In this document: piece by piece, positions 47,610 to 59,415 of the stretch
Position numbering within the stretch: the stretch's first letter is position 1
Layout: each line of letters opens with the position of its first letter
Position numbers and translations under genes: made by a program
The notes under the pieces: model-generated
Told to the model about the DNA's origin: nothing
What the model saw: the letters and a program-made list of their open reading frames with translations, nothing else
Database searches by the model: none
Origin: Campanula takesimana
Lineage: Eukaryota > Streptophyta > Magnoliopsida > Asterales > Campanulaceae
NCBI GenBank assembly: GCA_026119855.1
Contig: JAOWBW010000180.1
Coordinates: forward strand, 1,240,001-1,304,000
Reading direction: 5' to 3'
Length of the DNA stretch: 64,000 nt

Positions 47610-49063
47610 TGTTGGGTTTCTGAGTAACATGCGCAGCGGAAAATAGCATTTAAAATTTTATGAAACCCAAAGCCCATAGATCCATTCATATGATTAAATC
47701 AAATACTTGCAATATGAATACTAAAAAAACTAACCCTTGATGACTTTGAATTTGGTCTTTGATCTTTGGTGGAGAAACTGAAGCTTTAATCACGAACAAG
47801 TAAGAACACGAACTTTGAAGATGATGAGCTTCACCCTCTAGAGGTATCCACACCTTGAACGAATATCAAGAACACTTGATCTTGGTTGCTAGACCAAAAT
47901 TATGAAACACGTTTTCACAATTAATATGAACTATATGGAATATTATTTTGTGTATTATTTTGTTCTTCAATCTAGGATATCTTAGAACAAAATAAAACTC
48001 TCTCAAACTCTTTGGAGACTTGCACAAAAGCTATGGTATGTTCTGGCCCGAATTTGGCTGTTTATATACAAGTTAGACCTATTCCAAATAGGAAACTTGT
48101 GTCAAAACCCGTCCAAAATCCTTTTCCTAATCAAATCAGGAAATCTGTCCCGACACACTGTGCGGCCGCCCAAAATCAGGTGTGCAGTCGCCCAAAACAT
48201 GTGCGGCCGCCCAGCCTGGTTTGTGCGGTCGCACACCAGGATCAGAGAGCCTTAATTTTCCAATATAGTCCTTTTAGGATTCGTTCTATTGTGTGTGACC
48301 ATCTAGGATTATACTAAGTTGGCAATGGGTTCAATCATGAATCCATAAGATATGATTAGGTTCTAACAAACCGTCATACCTACCCAAATAGTATATCTAG
48401 ATACAAGTTCGCATTCCTTTAGAATATGTCACAATCCCTTTGTCCACGATCTCATTGAACACAAGTCATGGTCAAACGGTCAACTTGTTTTGTTCAATAC
48501 TTTCTCGATTCCGAATATGTTGATAATCCAAATGACATTAATCTAATCAATTCATTTGAGTCCGGCCGAACATTTTCATCAACATCATTCCTATGAGAGG
48601 CCTAAGCTTGAGATATCTCCGAAGAGGGACAAATCCATTTAGCTTATTATTCTTCCCTACGTGAATCCGATTATGCCAATCATACACTTTATAACTATCC
48701 GGTTAAAGGTAGCGTTTGAATATGTCAAATATAATTTTCATCAAGTGGAAGACTATAATAACTTCATGTCTAAGGATTCAAATGACATAACTAATATGAG
48801 ATATATGTACGACATAGACCATGACATAAATCTCATACAGCGGGTTATGTCTAGTACCTTGTTCCAAACAAGTACCCATAAATCTAACATGATCATCCCA
48901 TGATCATTTAGCCTTTATACTAGTGCTTAACAAGTACTAGGGACTGAGATTATTATAAGTAAACATGAACAACAATAATAATCAAAACATCTCTTTATTG
49001 ATATGAAATAAGTGATAACAATTACAACGTTTATTAAACGTGCCTAGGGCATCACTACCAACA
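47610..49063 (-). repeat. Left (3') LTR of the Copia element, 1,454 bp
   Basis: Minus-strand TATA-like TGTATATAAACAG at about 48058-48071. Contains alternating GTGCGGCCGCCCA and GTGCGGTCGCAC motifs at 48158-48240. Confidence 0.95.
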
Positions 49064-49077
49064 ATCTCCCACTTGCC

Positions 49078-52000
49078 CTAGGCCCAATCTCCCATGTATC
49101 TAATACCCATGGACCTAACATGACCTTCATGTTTAGCTTGTGGAAGTCCCTTTGTTAGCGGGTCCGCGACATTGTTATCAGTAGGTACTTTGCATATATT
49201 CACGTCACCTCTGTCAATGATTTCTCGAATGACATGGTAACGCCTAATTATGTGTTTGGATTTTTGATGTGCCCTTGGTTCCTTTGCTTGAGCAATAGAA
49301 CCATTATTATCACAATAAAGGTCTATTGGATTAGCAATACTAGGAACCACTTCAAGTTCAGTGATGAACTTCTTAATCCAAATAGCTTCCTTTGCAGCAT
49401 CTGATGCAGCAATATACTCAGCTTCCGTTGTAGAATCAGCGGTTGTACTCTGCTTGGAACTCTTCCAGCTTACAGCTCCACCATTTAACATAAACACAAA
49501 ACCCGATTGCGATCGACTGTCATCTCTGTCGGTTTGGAAGCTTGCATCCGTGTAAGCATTTACAACGAGATCATCTTCCATTCCTCCATAGACCAAAAAC
49601 GAGTCTTTAGTCCTTCTCAAGTACTTAAGAATCGCTTTTACAGCCACCCAGTGATTCTCTCCGGGGTCGGATTGGTATCTACTTGTCATGCTCAAAGCAT
49701 AAGATACATCCGGCCTAGTACAAATCATGGCATACATGATGGACCCAATTGCCGAAGCATATGGAACATCATTCAATTTCTCACGCTCATCTTTTGTCTT
49801 AGGACATTGAGTCTTGGTTAGAGAAACTCCATGTAACACCGGCAAGGTACCTCTTTTAGAATTTTCCATACAGAATCTTCTAATGACCTTGTCAATGTAT
49901 GTACTTTGGCTTAAACCAAGTAGCTTCCTTGATCTATCTCTATAGATCTTAATGCCAAGTATATATGCGGCTTCACCCATATCTTTCATTGCGAAACACT
50001 TTCCCAACCAAGTTTTTACGGACTGAAGTGTAGGAATGTCGTTTCCAATGAGTAATATGTCATCCACATATAAAATCAGGAATAGCACTATGCTCCCACT
50101 AATCTTCTTGTATACACAAGGCTCATCTTCGTTCTTGATGAAACCAAACTCTTTGACCGATTCATCAAAACGGAGATTCCAACTCCTAGAAGCTTGCTTC
50201 AATCCATAAATGGATTTCTGCAATTTGCATTCCTTAGAATTCTGTTCAAAACCTTCTGGTTGTGTCATATACACATCCTCTTGTAGTTTTCCATTTTGGA
50301 AAGCGGTTTTGACATCCATTTTCCATATTTGATAGTCATGATATGCGGCAATGGCAAGCAAAATTCTTATAGACTTGATCATTGCTACGGGTAAAAAGGT
50401 TTCATCATAGTCAATACCATGAACTTGCCTATAACCTTTCGCTACAAGCCTAGCTTTGTAAGTATGCACCTTCCCATCTATGTTAGTCTTCTTCTTTAAG
50501 ACCCATTTGCATCCTATGGTTTTTACACCTTCGGGTGCATCAATCAAATTCCAAACTTGATTGTCTTGCATGGATTGCAATTCGGATTCCATGGCTCCAA
50601 GCCACTTGTCCGAATCAGGAGAAGACATCGCCTCTTGATAGGTTGTCGGTTCATCATTCTCAATGATTTCCACCTCATTACTATCCGTTACGAGAAATCC
50701 ATATCTCTCGTGCTCGGATCGTAACCTACTAGATCTGCGAGTTGCTTGTGTATTTTGAACAGGTTCCACAACTCCTTGTGGTTCTTGTTCCACTATTGGT
50801 TCAATGTTATTTTCTGGGTCTCGAATTTCTTCAAGATTTATTTTACTCCCACTGACTTCTTTGGAGAGAAACTCTTTCTCTAGAAAGATACCAGTTCGGG
50901 CAACAAACACTTTGTTGTCCGTTTGGTTGTAAAAGTGATATCCTTTAGTTTCCTTAGGATATCCCACGAAAATACATTTATCATATTTATGTGCAAGTTT
51001 GTCTGAGACAAGTCTTTTGACAAAAACTTCACAACCCCAAATCTTCATGAAAGACAGACAAGGCTTCTTTCCGCTCCACATCTCATATGGAGTCTTTTGA
51101 ACCGATTTAGTTGGAACACGGTTTAGTGTGAAAGCAGCGGTTTCTAGAGCGTAACCCCAAAAGGATATTGGAATATCAACTTGACTCATCATTGATCGAA
51201 CCATGTCTAACAAAGTCCGATTTCTCCTCTCGGACACACCATTCCATTGTAGTGTTCCGGGTGGAGTCAATTGTGAAACTATTCCACAATTCTTTAGATG
51301 ATCATCAAATTCATGACTCAAGTATTCTCCACCTCGATCTGATCGAAGTGCCTTAATACTTTTGCCAAGTTGTTTTTCTACTTCATTTTGAAATATTCTA
51401 AATATCTCAAATGCTTCACTTTTATGTTTCATTAGGTAAACATACCCAAATCTACTATAATCATCAGTGAAGGTTATGAAGTATTGAAATCCTCCCCTAG
51501 CATTGCTACTTAATGGTCCGCATACATCGGAATGTATCAACCCCAATAAGTCGCTTGCCCTTTCACCTAGCTTGGTAAAAGGTGTCTTAGTCATTTTTCC
51601 AAGAAGACACGACTCACAAGTATCATATGACTCGTGGTCATATGAACGCAAAAGGCCGTCCCCATGGAGTTTTGAGATACACTTCTCATTAATATGACCA
51701 AGACGGCAATGCCACAAATAAGAATGATTTACATCATTAGGTTTAGTTTTCTTATTTATAAGATAGACATTTTCATTATTTTCATTCTTGACATCTAAGA
51801 CATAAAGGCCATTAAATGAATTAGCAATACCATAAAGCACATCATTTAAATAAATAGAAAATTTCTTATTTTCAATAAGAAACTTAAAACCTTCATTATC
51901 CAAACAAGAAATTGAAATAATATTTCTACTTAAATCCGGAACATAATAACAATTGTTCAAAACAACAATTAATCCGGAAGGTAAAGTGACTTCATAAGTC

Positions 52001-52131
52001 CCTACGGCTAATGCAGCAACTCTTGCTCCATTCCCCACGCGTAGGTCTACTTTACCCTCTTTAAGTAGTCTCCTATTCTTTAGTCCCTGCACATTTAAAC
52101 AAATGTGAGAACCACATCCGGTATCCAATAC
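49078..52131 (-). CDS. Copia pol: protease, integrase, reverse transcriptase, RNase H
   Basis: An uninterrupted frame of about 1,017 codons. In order: aspartic protease (DTGCGSH near the start), GAG-pre-integrase zinc motif (WHCRLGH ... CESC), integrase core with HSDVCGPL, FTDDYSRFGY, RSDRGGEY and NGVSERRNR, then reverse transcriptase with KARLVAKGY, WKMDVKTAFQNG and the catalytic YVDD (LYVDDILLIG). The Copia-type RNase H follows, with YTDASF, TEAEYIAASDAAKEAIW and DNNGSI. Integrase before RT is the Ty1/Copia order. Pol is normally translated as one polyprotein with gag; here an in-frame TAG at 52132-52134 separates the two. Confidence 0.95.
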   Translation of the reverse strand, partial: VLDTGCGSHICLNVQGLKNRRLLKEGKVDLRVGNGARVAALAVGTYEVTLPSGLIVVLNNCYYVPDLSRNIISISCLDNEGFKFLIENKKFSIYLNDVLYGIANSFNGLYVLDVKNENNENVYLINKKTKPNDVNHSYLWHCRLGHINEKCISKLHGDGLLRSYDHESYDTCESCLLGKMTKTPFTKLGERASDLLGLIHSDVCGPLSSNARGGFQYFITFTDDYSRFGYVYLMKHKSEAFEIFRIFQNEVEKQLGKSIKALRSDRGGEYLSHEFDDHLKNCGIVSQLTPPGTLQWNGVSERRNRTLLDMVRSMMSQVDIPISFWGYALETAAFTLNRVPTKSVQKTPYEMWSGKKPCLSFMKIWGCEVFVKRLVSDKLAHKYDKCIFVGYPKETKGYHFYNQTDNKVFVARTGIFLEKEFLSKEVSGSKINLEEIRDPENNIEPIVEQEPQGVVEPVQNTQATRRSSRLRSEHERYGFLVTDSNEVEIIENDEPTTYQEAMSSPDSDKWLGAMESELQSMQDNQVWNLIDAPEGVKTIGCKWVLKKKTNIDGKVHTYKARLVAKGYRQVHGIDYDETFLPVAMIKSIRILLAIAAYHDYQIWKMDVKTAFQNGKLQEDVYMTQPEGFEQNSKECKLQKSIYGLKQASRSWNLRFDESVKEFGFIKNEDEPCVYKKISGSIVLFLILYVDDILLIGNDIPTLQSVKTWLGKCFAMKDMGEAAYILGIKIYRDRSRKLLGLSQSTYIDKVIRRFCMENSKRGTLPVLHGVSLTKTQCPKTKDEREKLNDVPYASAIGSIMYAMICTRPDVSYALSMTSRYQSDPGENHWVAVKAILKYLRRTKDSFLVYGGMEDDLVVNAYTDASFQTDRDDSRSQSGFVFMLNGGAVSWKSSKQSTTADSTTEAEYIAASDAAKEAIWIKKFITELEVVPSIANPIDLYCDNNGSIAQAKEPRAHQKSKHIIRRYHVIREIIDRGDVNICKVPTDNNVADPLTKGLPQAKHEGHVRSMGIRYMGDWA

Positions 52132-53033
52132 CTAAGAATCAGTGGTAGAAAGAAGAATATCTATCATATAGATACCTGAAGTCGACGCAGCCTTGCTGCC
52201 CTTCTTCTTCTTTTGCTCTTCCAAGAAAGCCTTGCAATTACGTTTCCAATGACCAATTTCTTGACAATGGAAACAGATTGCATCCTTTTGTGAAACGGGT
52301 TTTGCCTCAGAAGCCTTGGCAACCTTTGCCTTGCTTATCTTGGGTTTGACAACTTTTTCTTTACCCTTTCCTTTGGCACCGGCCTTCTTCCCATCATGAA
52401 CCAAGAGAACATGAGAACCTTTCTCCACAACTTCATCTCCGCAGTTTTGAGCATCCCATGCAACTCGGAGAGATTCTTATCCATTCCATGCATGTTATAA
52501 TTCATCACAAACTGATTATAACTTTTAGGCAATGAATTAAGAATGAGATCCGTGGCTAGCTCCAATAGAATTGGATAGCCAAGTTTCTCAAGATGCTCTA
52601 CATAATCTTTCATTTTAAGCATGTGAGGACTCACTTGTTGCCCTTCACTCATTTTGCAAGAAGTGAATGCAACAATGGTCTTGTATCTCTTTTGCCTTGC
52701 TTGCTCTTGAAACATGGCTCTTAACTCCACGCCTATCTCATAGGCTTCCAAATGTTCCAAACTTTATTGGAGTTTCGAGCACATGGTACCAAGCATGAGA
52801 CAACTTACATCTCTAGAATCATTACGATGTTTCTTGCAACTGTCTCTTTCTGCCCTAGGGGCAGTAGGTTCTGGTTCAGCAGGAAGTGGCCCATCGAGAA
52901 TGTACAACTTATCTTCTTGCCTTAGAACAATTCTTAGGCTACGGATCCAATCCATAAAGTTAGTACCATTCTCTTGGAGCTTATCTTTCTCAAGGATCGA
53001 TCGCAACGAAATTGATTGAGTGTTGTTAGTCAT
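52132..53033 (-). pseudogene. Copia gag, broken in three places
   Basis: Starts MTNNTQSISLRSIL at 53033. It has the capsid-like region (NFMDWIRSLRIVLRQEDK, then MLKMKDYVEHLEKLGYP) and a CCHC zinc knuckle (CFHCQEIGHWKRNC) near the end. An in-frame stop lies at about 52764, a frameshift at about 52430, and a stop at 52132-52134 at the protease boundary. Pol by contrast is open, so the copy could not make Gag but might in principle still encode polymerase sequence. Confidence 0.85.
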
Positions 53034-54561
53034 TTTCTACAATTATGCAAAATTTTCAAAATTTAATAAGAACCAATTTTCATTAAAGAAATAAACAATG
53101 TATTTTTTCAAAAATAATCCCACTAAATCATACAACCTTCTTTATACATCCAATGTATAGTATAATTTAAATGGGTTAAGATCCTGCTTTAATTTAATTT
53201 TAAGTACTCTTTGGCGCACCGCTCAAAATCAAATTAATTAGGTAGACAACTCTTGTCAATCATATCTCATATGACTCTCAGTTCTTTTCATGAGATTCTT
53301 TAAGAAATCCAATTTCAAAAAGCATGTTAAATCTCATCTTTGCCTTAAGCCCAAAACAGTTTTGACGCTTAATAAAGTCCAACCATTTTAAACGCATAGG
53401 AAACTCTTATTCACTCATCTTGCTCATACATGAATAAAATCAATGCACCTCGATTTGGCGAGCCCACACAAAATTACCCATGTACAAACAAGTGTTTTAA
53501 TCGTGGCATGGCAGAAGGACTTAAAACTTTCTTTGAAGGTTCATCACATATAGCATACAACACATTTATGAGCACATAATATAAACATGTTATGCATCAA
53601 GTTTAGCCACTAAATTAATCTCCATTAATTTAAGCATAATATTTATGTGTCATTAGTTTCTCTATAATTATGAGGATGAGACTATTTCAACTTTGGTTAT
53701 TATCTCCAAATCAAGACAACAAGAAGTGCGGCCGAAACTAAGCCATAAGGCATCCACAATTTCGCACTAATTCAAGAAACCAAGAAAGTAGTCCATCTGG
53801 CCGAAACTAAGCAATAGATGGTCTCGATGAACGTAGGCCAATTGCATCCACAATTCCACATGGATCTCCAATCTTTGAATCAAGAACTTTGTTTCTCAAT
53901 TTTAGCAATTATGAACTCTTCATAATTCTAACTTCGTTTTATCTTTGAAACTTTGATTGCGATCAAGTTTGGGAAACACAATCTCGATGAACGTAGATTA
54001 GCCATCCAAACCTTGAACCAATCTTAGAATCACAAGACTAAAACAAATAGGAAAATCAAACCCCAGGATCCACACCCAAACCAACTGCCCAAAACCCACT
54101 CCAGATCAGCAGGTCTGACTGGTCTTGTCACTGGTCTGGTTGGACCCCATCAAAATTCCAGATTCTGACTCTGACCGAAAATTAAAACCAGAATCCTGAC
54201 AACTGTGCGGCCGCCCATAGAAAAACTTTGCGGTCGCCCAAACTTGTGCGGCCACCCAAGGTTTTCTGTGCGGTCGCACAGTAGCATCATAATGAATTTT
54301 TAAAGTTCGAAAATTTGTCTCAAAATTGTTTTCCCCGATTATTAAAACTTTGATCCAATCAAAAATTAATAATCAAACAATTCAGAATCCAACATAATTT
54401 TTAGTGCGATTCAATAGTGCGATTAAAGTTGTAAAACAATAAACCACATAAAATCATATAACACATAAACATCATATAATCCAATATTCATATCATGCTA
54501 GGCATACAAACAATTTATATACACACAACATGATCTAAGTATTGAAATAATTAACATGAAC
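53034..54561 (-). other. Long 5' leader of the Copia element
   Basis: 1.5 kb between primer site and gag start without a supported ORF. It contains another block of GTGCGGCCGCCCA / GTGCGGTCGCAC motifs (about 54204-54275), similar to that in the LTRs. Confidence 0.7.
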
Positions 54562-54576
54562 GGGGCTCTGATACCA
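54562..54576 (-). other. Primer binding site, tRNA-iMet type
   Basis: TGGTATCAGAGCCCC on the minus strand, one base inside the right LTR. Confidence 0.9.
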
Positions 54577-54577
54577 C

Positions 54578-56027
54578 TGTTGGGTTTCTGAGTAACATAC
54601 GCAACGGAAAATAGCATTTAAAATTTTATGAAACCCAAAGCCCATAGATCTATTCATATGATTAAATCAAATACTTGCAATATGAACACTAGAAAAACTA
54701 ACCCTTGATGACTTTGAATTTGGTCTTTGATCTTGGTGGAGAAACTGAAGCTTTAATCACGAACAAGTAAGAACACGAGCTTTGAAGATGATGATCTTCA
54801 CCCTCTAGCGGTATCCATACCTTGAATGAATATCAAGAACACTTCTTGGTTGCTAGACCAAAATTATGAAACACGTTTTCACAATTAATATGAACTATAT
54901 GGAATATTATTTTGTGTACTATTTTGTTCTTCAATCTAGGATATCTTAGAACAAAATAAAACTCTCTCAAACTCTTTGGAGACTTGCACAAAAGCTATGG
55001 TATGTTCTGGCCCGAATTTGGCTGTTTATATACAAGTTAGACCTATTCCAAATAGGAAACTTGTGTCAAAACCCGTCCAAAATCCTTTTCCTAATCAAAT
55101 CAGGAAATCTATCCCGACACACTGTGCGGCCACCCAAAATCAGGTGTGCGGTCGCCCAAAATATGTGCGGCCGCCCATCCTGGTTTGTGCGGTCGCACAC
55201 CAGGATCAGAGAGCCTTAATTTTCCAATATAGTCCTTTTAGGATTCGTTCTATTGTGTGTGACCCTCTAGGATTATACTAAGTTGGAAATGGGTTCAATC
55301 ATGAATCCATAAGATATGATTAGGTTCTAGCAAACCGTCATACCTACCCAAATAGTATAACTGGATACAAGTTCGCATTCTTTTATAATATGTCATAATC
55401 CCTTTGTCCACGATCTCATTGAAAACAAGTCATGGTCAAACGGTCAACTTGTTTTGTTCAATACTTTCTCGATTCCGAATATGTTGATAATCCAAATGAC
55501 ATTAATCTAATCAATTCATTTGAGTCCGGCCGAACATTTTCATCAACATCATTCTTACGAGAGGCCTAAGCTTGAGATCTCTCCGAAGAGGGACAAATCC
55601 ATTTAGCTTATTATTCTTCCCTACGTGAATCCGATTATGCCAATTATACACTTTATAACTACCCGGTTAAAGGTAGCGTTTGAATTTGTCAAACATAATG
55701 TTCATCAAGTGGAAGACTATAATAACTTCATGTCTAAGGATTCAAATGACATAACTAATATGAGATATATGTACGACATAGACCATGACATAAATATCAT
55801 ACAGCGGGTCATGTCCAGTACCTTGTTCCAAACAAGTACCCATAAATCTAACATGATCATCCCATGATCATTTAGCCTTTATACTAGTGCTTAACAAGTA
55901 CTAGGGACGGATATTATTATAAGTAAACATGAACAACAATAATAATCAAAACATCTCTTTATTGATATGAAATAAGTGATAACAATTACAACGTTTATTA
56001 AACGTGCCTAGGGCATCACTACCAACA
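54578..56027 (-). repeat. Right (5') LTR of the Copia element, 1,450 bp
   Basis: Same ends, TATA-like site (about 55022-55035) and GC-rich motifs as the left LTR. Confidence 0.95.
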
Positions 56028-56199
56028 GGATGAGCCCCTTACATTCCGTTGACATCTTCGAGGAGGACAGACAGCCCCAGTGCATCGTCATGGGAACGGA
56101 CGGCTTTTATGATTGTGCGGACACTTCTTCGATGGTGAGCAGCTCTGCAGTCGTCGTCTTCTTCATGGGAAGATGAAAGTGTATATGAGGAGTATTTAG

Positions 56200-56600
56200 G
56201 TGGGTGTACACAGGGTGAATATATAGAAGGTACACTCAGTGGGTGTACACGAGGGGTGTATATGGGGGGTGCACACAGTGGGTGTGCACAAGGGATATAT
56301 ATATGGAGGGTATACACAGTGGGTGTACACGAGGGATATATATGGAGGGTGCACACAGTGGGTGTACACGAGGGATATATATGGAGGGTGCATATAGTGG
56401 GTGTACACGAAGGGTGTATATGGAGGGTGCACACAGTGGGTGTACACGAGGGGAATATATGGAGGGTGCACACAGTGGGTGTACACGAGGGGAATATATA
56501 GAGGGTGCACACAGTGGGCGTACACGAGGGGAATATATATAGAGAGGGTGTATATATAGGGTGCACACAGTGGGTGTACACAAGGGGGGTAGGCTTAGAG
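56200..56600. repeat. Minisatellite, 39-bp unit, about 10 copies
   Basis: Units resemble AGGGTGCACACAGTGGGTGT plus ACACGAGGGATATATATGG. 39 is a multiple of three, which explains the long overlapping ORFs on both strands. It starts within 200 bp of the Copia insertion site. Confidence 0.9.
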
Positions 56601-57060
56601 AAGGTATATAGAAACAAGAAAACGATTCGATTGATCAAATCGTTTGTTATTTGAGACTAATTGTTTATTAAGTTATGTATGATGGTTTGTGGGTCCATTT
56701 ACCTTTTAATGAGTCTTTATTAATGAATAAATTTGCGATTAATTCGCCATATAAAGATATAGCAATCAATTGTCAATTAAGATTAATACGATTTTCATGA
56801 AATTGATGTATGTATGCAAGATTATGTCTCAAGTCTAGAGAGAAAAGAAATAAAGACACTTTTATTATTGACTCAAATTGACTAGTCCAAGGTGGACTTT
56901 AACAATCTAACTAATGTCCAGAGTGGACTTTTGCTAGTAAAAAGTAAAAGACTAATGTCCGAGGTGGACATTGACTAAAGGATTCTCTAGAACCTACGAA
57001 GACTGAAAGACTCTTTTTTATTATATATATATATTTTTTGGAAGGAGGTAGCCCCGGTGT
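56601..57060. other. Non-coding; three copies of an 18-bp motif
   Basis: CTAATGTCCGAGGTGGAC-type words recur at about 56880-56975. No gene is supported. Confidence 0.5.
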
Positions 57061-57072
57061 AGACTTCTTCTT

Positions 57073-57858
57073 CTATGCCCATTTGTTTCCTTGGCGGGTG
57101 ATGGCTCCGCTATTGATGAGGCTTTGGATCTTTCTCTTCAGATGGAGGCAATTATCGGTGTCATGACCAACGTATTGGTGATACTTGCAATATTTGGAGG
57201 GATCCAAGTCTTGTCTTCTATTGATTGGTTTGAAGTCGAGGAGAGGAGATAACTTGCCGGCTTGAACTAGACTTTCGAAGCATTTGTCTAATGGCATACC
57301 CAAATCATCGAACTCGTGCTCGTCCTTCTTGTCACGAACCATCTTGGAGGGTGGTCTAGGCAGCGGTATTCCTTGCTGGTGAGTATCCATAGGAGGCATC
57401 CCAATGGGGAAAGTCTGTGGTGGCCCGTACATTTAAGGAGCATACGGGTGTGGAAACTGAGCAGGAGGAGAAGCGCGGTTGAGGTACTCATAGATGCCAT
57501 AAATGTCAGACTGGAGATGTTTCTCGGTGTCCTTTAGAGCTTTGTACACCACCTTCTGGAAGCGATAGGAGAACAGTCTCAAAGAAGGCTTCTTATTCAT
57601 CGAGAGCGGCTCTGGAGAGGGTTGATTGCTCTCTGAGGATAGTCTCATAGTGGGACACTTGCCGGTCGAGGATAGTATCATAGATAGATTCTTGCTTGTT
57701 GAGAGCGGTGTTAAGGTGTTAAGATGGACTGTTTGCTCGTTGAGGATGGAGTTGAAGTGGGCCATTTGCTCGTTGAGAACGGTGTTGGGGTGGAGAGTTG
57801 TCTCGAGATCTTGGATGGTAGCTTAAGTTGTGACTGTGTTGATCCCTTCGGTAGACAT
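57073..57858 (-). pseudogene. Gag of the giant element (Gypsy, Tat/Ogre-like), broken
   Basis: From ATG at 57858 the frame has a stop at codon 12 and another at codon 142 (57433-57435), each a CAA-to-TAA-type lesion. The C-terminal part has FDDLGMPLDKCFESLVQAGK and a zinc-knuckle-like CKYHQYVGHDTDNC (C-X2-H-X4-H-X4-C). The same layout occurs in the gag-like ORF at 62401-62991. The core Retrotrans_gag domain expected between the N-terminal and C-terminal parts is not seen. It lies about 1.6 kb downstream of the primer site, the normal place for gag. Confidence 0.7.
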
Positions 57859-57872
57859 GATGCAGGATTCTG

Positions 57873-59393
57873 TAGTGGTTGGTGGAGAAGTTAAGTCTTT
57901 GAATTAAATTAGACTCATAATTAATGACAAGGCATCGTTATAAAATCATTTTTTATGAAAAGACTCGATCTCCGTATTTTTAAATGTTCTTTGAATGAAA
58001 AGACTAAAAGTTTGACCGGGCCGGTAGCTGCCTACGTTCCCCTTACTATGCAGGAGAGGTCCCGCATAATAAGAGGCTCAGGTCACTGTAGTTCGGGTTA
58101 AGTAAAACTAGTGAGAAAGTGACCGGAGAGGTCAGTGATTTTGAAAACCATAAGTATTATAGAAGATGACCGTAGAGGTCTAAAAGTAAGGGGAGATGAC
58201 TCGGTCCTTGGTTAGGTATAGGTGGAGGGACCCTAGGTGAGGTGGCTTTTTGACTTGAAGTCGTATAAGGTTTGACATTGGTAGACCAAGAGGTAGGTCA
58301 TCTAAGGTTGGTTAGCTTGAATAAAGGTGGGGTCAAGATGAAGGATTGACCTAGACGGGTCAAGGTGATTGGTTGACCTAGGCGGGTCAAGGTGACGGGT
58401 TGACCTAGGCGGGTTGAAGGATGACTTAGGAGGTCAAAGGTTGACCTAGATGAGTTGACCTAGACGGGTCTAAGGTTGACTAGAGCTAATCTAGGGTAGA
58501 CTAGGTTGACCTAGACGGGTCTAAGGTTTGACTAGAGTTGATCTAGGGTCAAGGTGATGGGTTGACGTAGAATGGTCGAAGTAGAGGTTTGACCTAGATG
58601 GGTCGAAGACGGGTTAACCTAAGTTGGTTGAGGTAGGTTTGACCTAGGCGAGTCGAGACATGGGTAGACTAGGTTGACCTAGACGGGTCGATGGTTGACT
58701 AGAGTTGATCTAGGGTAGACTAGGTTGACCTAGATGGGTCGAAGGTTGACTAGAGTTGATCTAGGGTAGACACATGCAACATGATGAATGATTTTAGTTA
58801 AGATTAGGATTACTTGTTTTGATAAGTGTTCTTAACTCGATCAAAGTGCATGGTTTAGAAATGAACAAGGATTAACCTCAACCGCTCACAAGTGAATACG
58901 GCGAGTTAGATAGCCCGGGTGCCACGAAGATAGAGGCGACAGGAGCACCAAAATCTGTGCACTCAGCGGAGTATCCAGTAGGGTGTGTAGTGTGACACAG
59001 ACTAGTGGTAGTGTGCCATTTGATTATGTATTTTTAGGAATGATATGTAGTGCACAAGAGAAGTCTACTAGCATAACAATTCATATTAACATAGTCTAAG
59101 CATGAATCAAACACAATCAGAGCGGATCTTAGAACATTTAAAGCATGCTATAAACATATAAACCCGTAGGAAATCGTTAGAACCAGATTTACAGATAAAA
59201 GGAGCCGTACGGATTGACAGCCGGCGTACGGGGGATAGGGAGGCGTGCGGTGCTTAATTACAGAAACGCCAGAAATTGTAGGAGTACAGTTTTTTGAAGA
59301 AAAAGAATGCGCGGGGTAGTTAGAACACACACAAAAATCGTGAAATTATGAAAGTTAGACCCTCTTAAGTTTTGAAAAAAGGTTTTCAAAAAC
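57873..59393. repeat. Leader of the giant element with GGTTGACCTAG tandem array
   Basis: Between about 58340 and 58770 the word GGTTGACCTAGACGGGTC recurs a dozen or so times with variable spacing. One hairpin module lies at 58013-58095 and CCGTACGG-like words at 59205-59231. No ORF is supported. Confidence 0.65.
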
Positions 59394-59415
59394 AAGTCCC
59401 CAGCAGAGTCGCCAC
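59394..59415 (-). other. Primer binding site of the giant element
   Basis: On the minus strand GTGGCGACTCTGCTGGGGAC directly follows the LTR end. From memory this is the kind of site reported for Tat/Ogre elements (arginine tRNA). Its first 11 bases recur inside the LTR 24 bp from the LTR end. Confidence 0.7.

Larger units (their letters stand above)
47610..56027 (-). mobile_element. Ty1/Copia retrotransposon, 8.4 kb, nested in the giant element
   Basis: LTRs 47610-49063 and 54578-56027 (TGTTGGGTTTC...CACTACCAACA), target duplication GGATG at 47605-47609 and 56028-56032. The tRNA-iMet primer site lies next to the right LTR and a purine tract (GCAAGTGGGAGAT) next to the left. Order on the minus strand: 5' LTR, 1.5 kb leader, gag, pol, 3' LTR. 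By eye about five substitutions in the first 165 LTR bases, fewer than in the enclosing element, consistent with later insertion. Confidence 0.95.

Noticed and set aside
48012..48317. 101-residue ORF repeated at 54976-55281
   Set aside because: Lies in the Copia LTRs, opposite to the element's coding strand, and is conserved only because the LTRs are duplicates.
56039..56638. Overlapping long ORFs with His/Pro/Tyr-rich repeats
   Set aside because: They are six-frame read-throughs of the 39-bp minisatellite.
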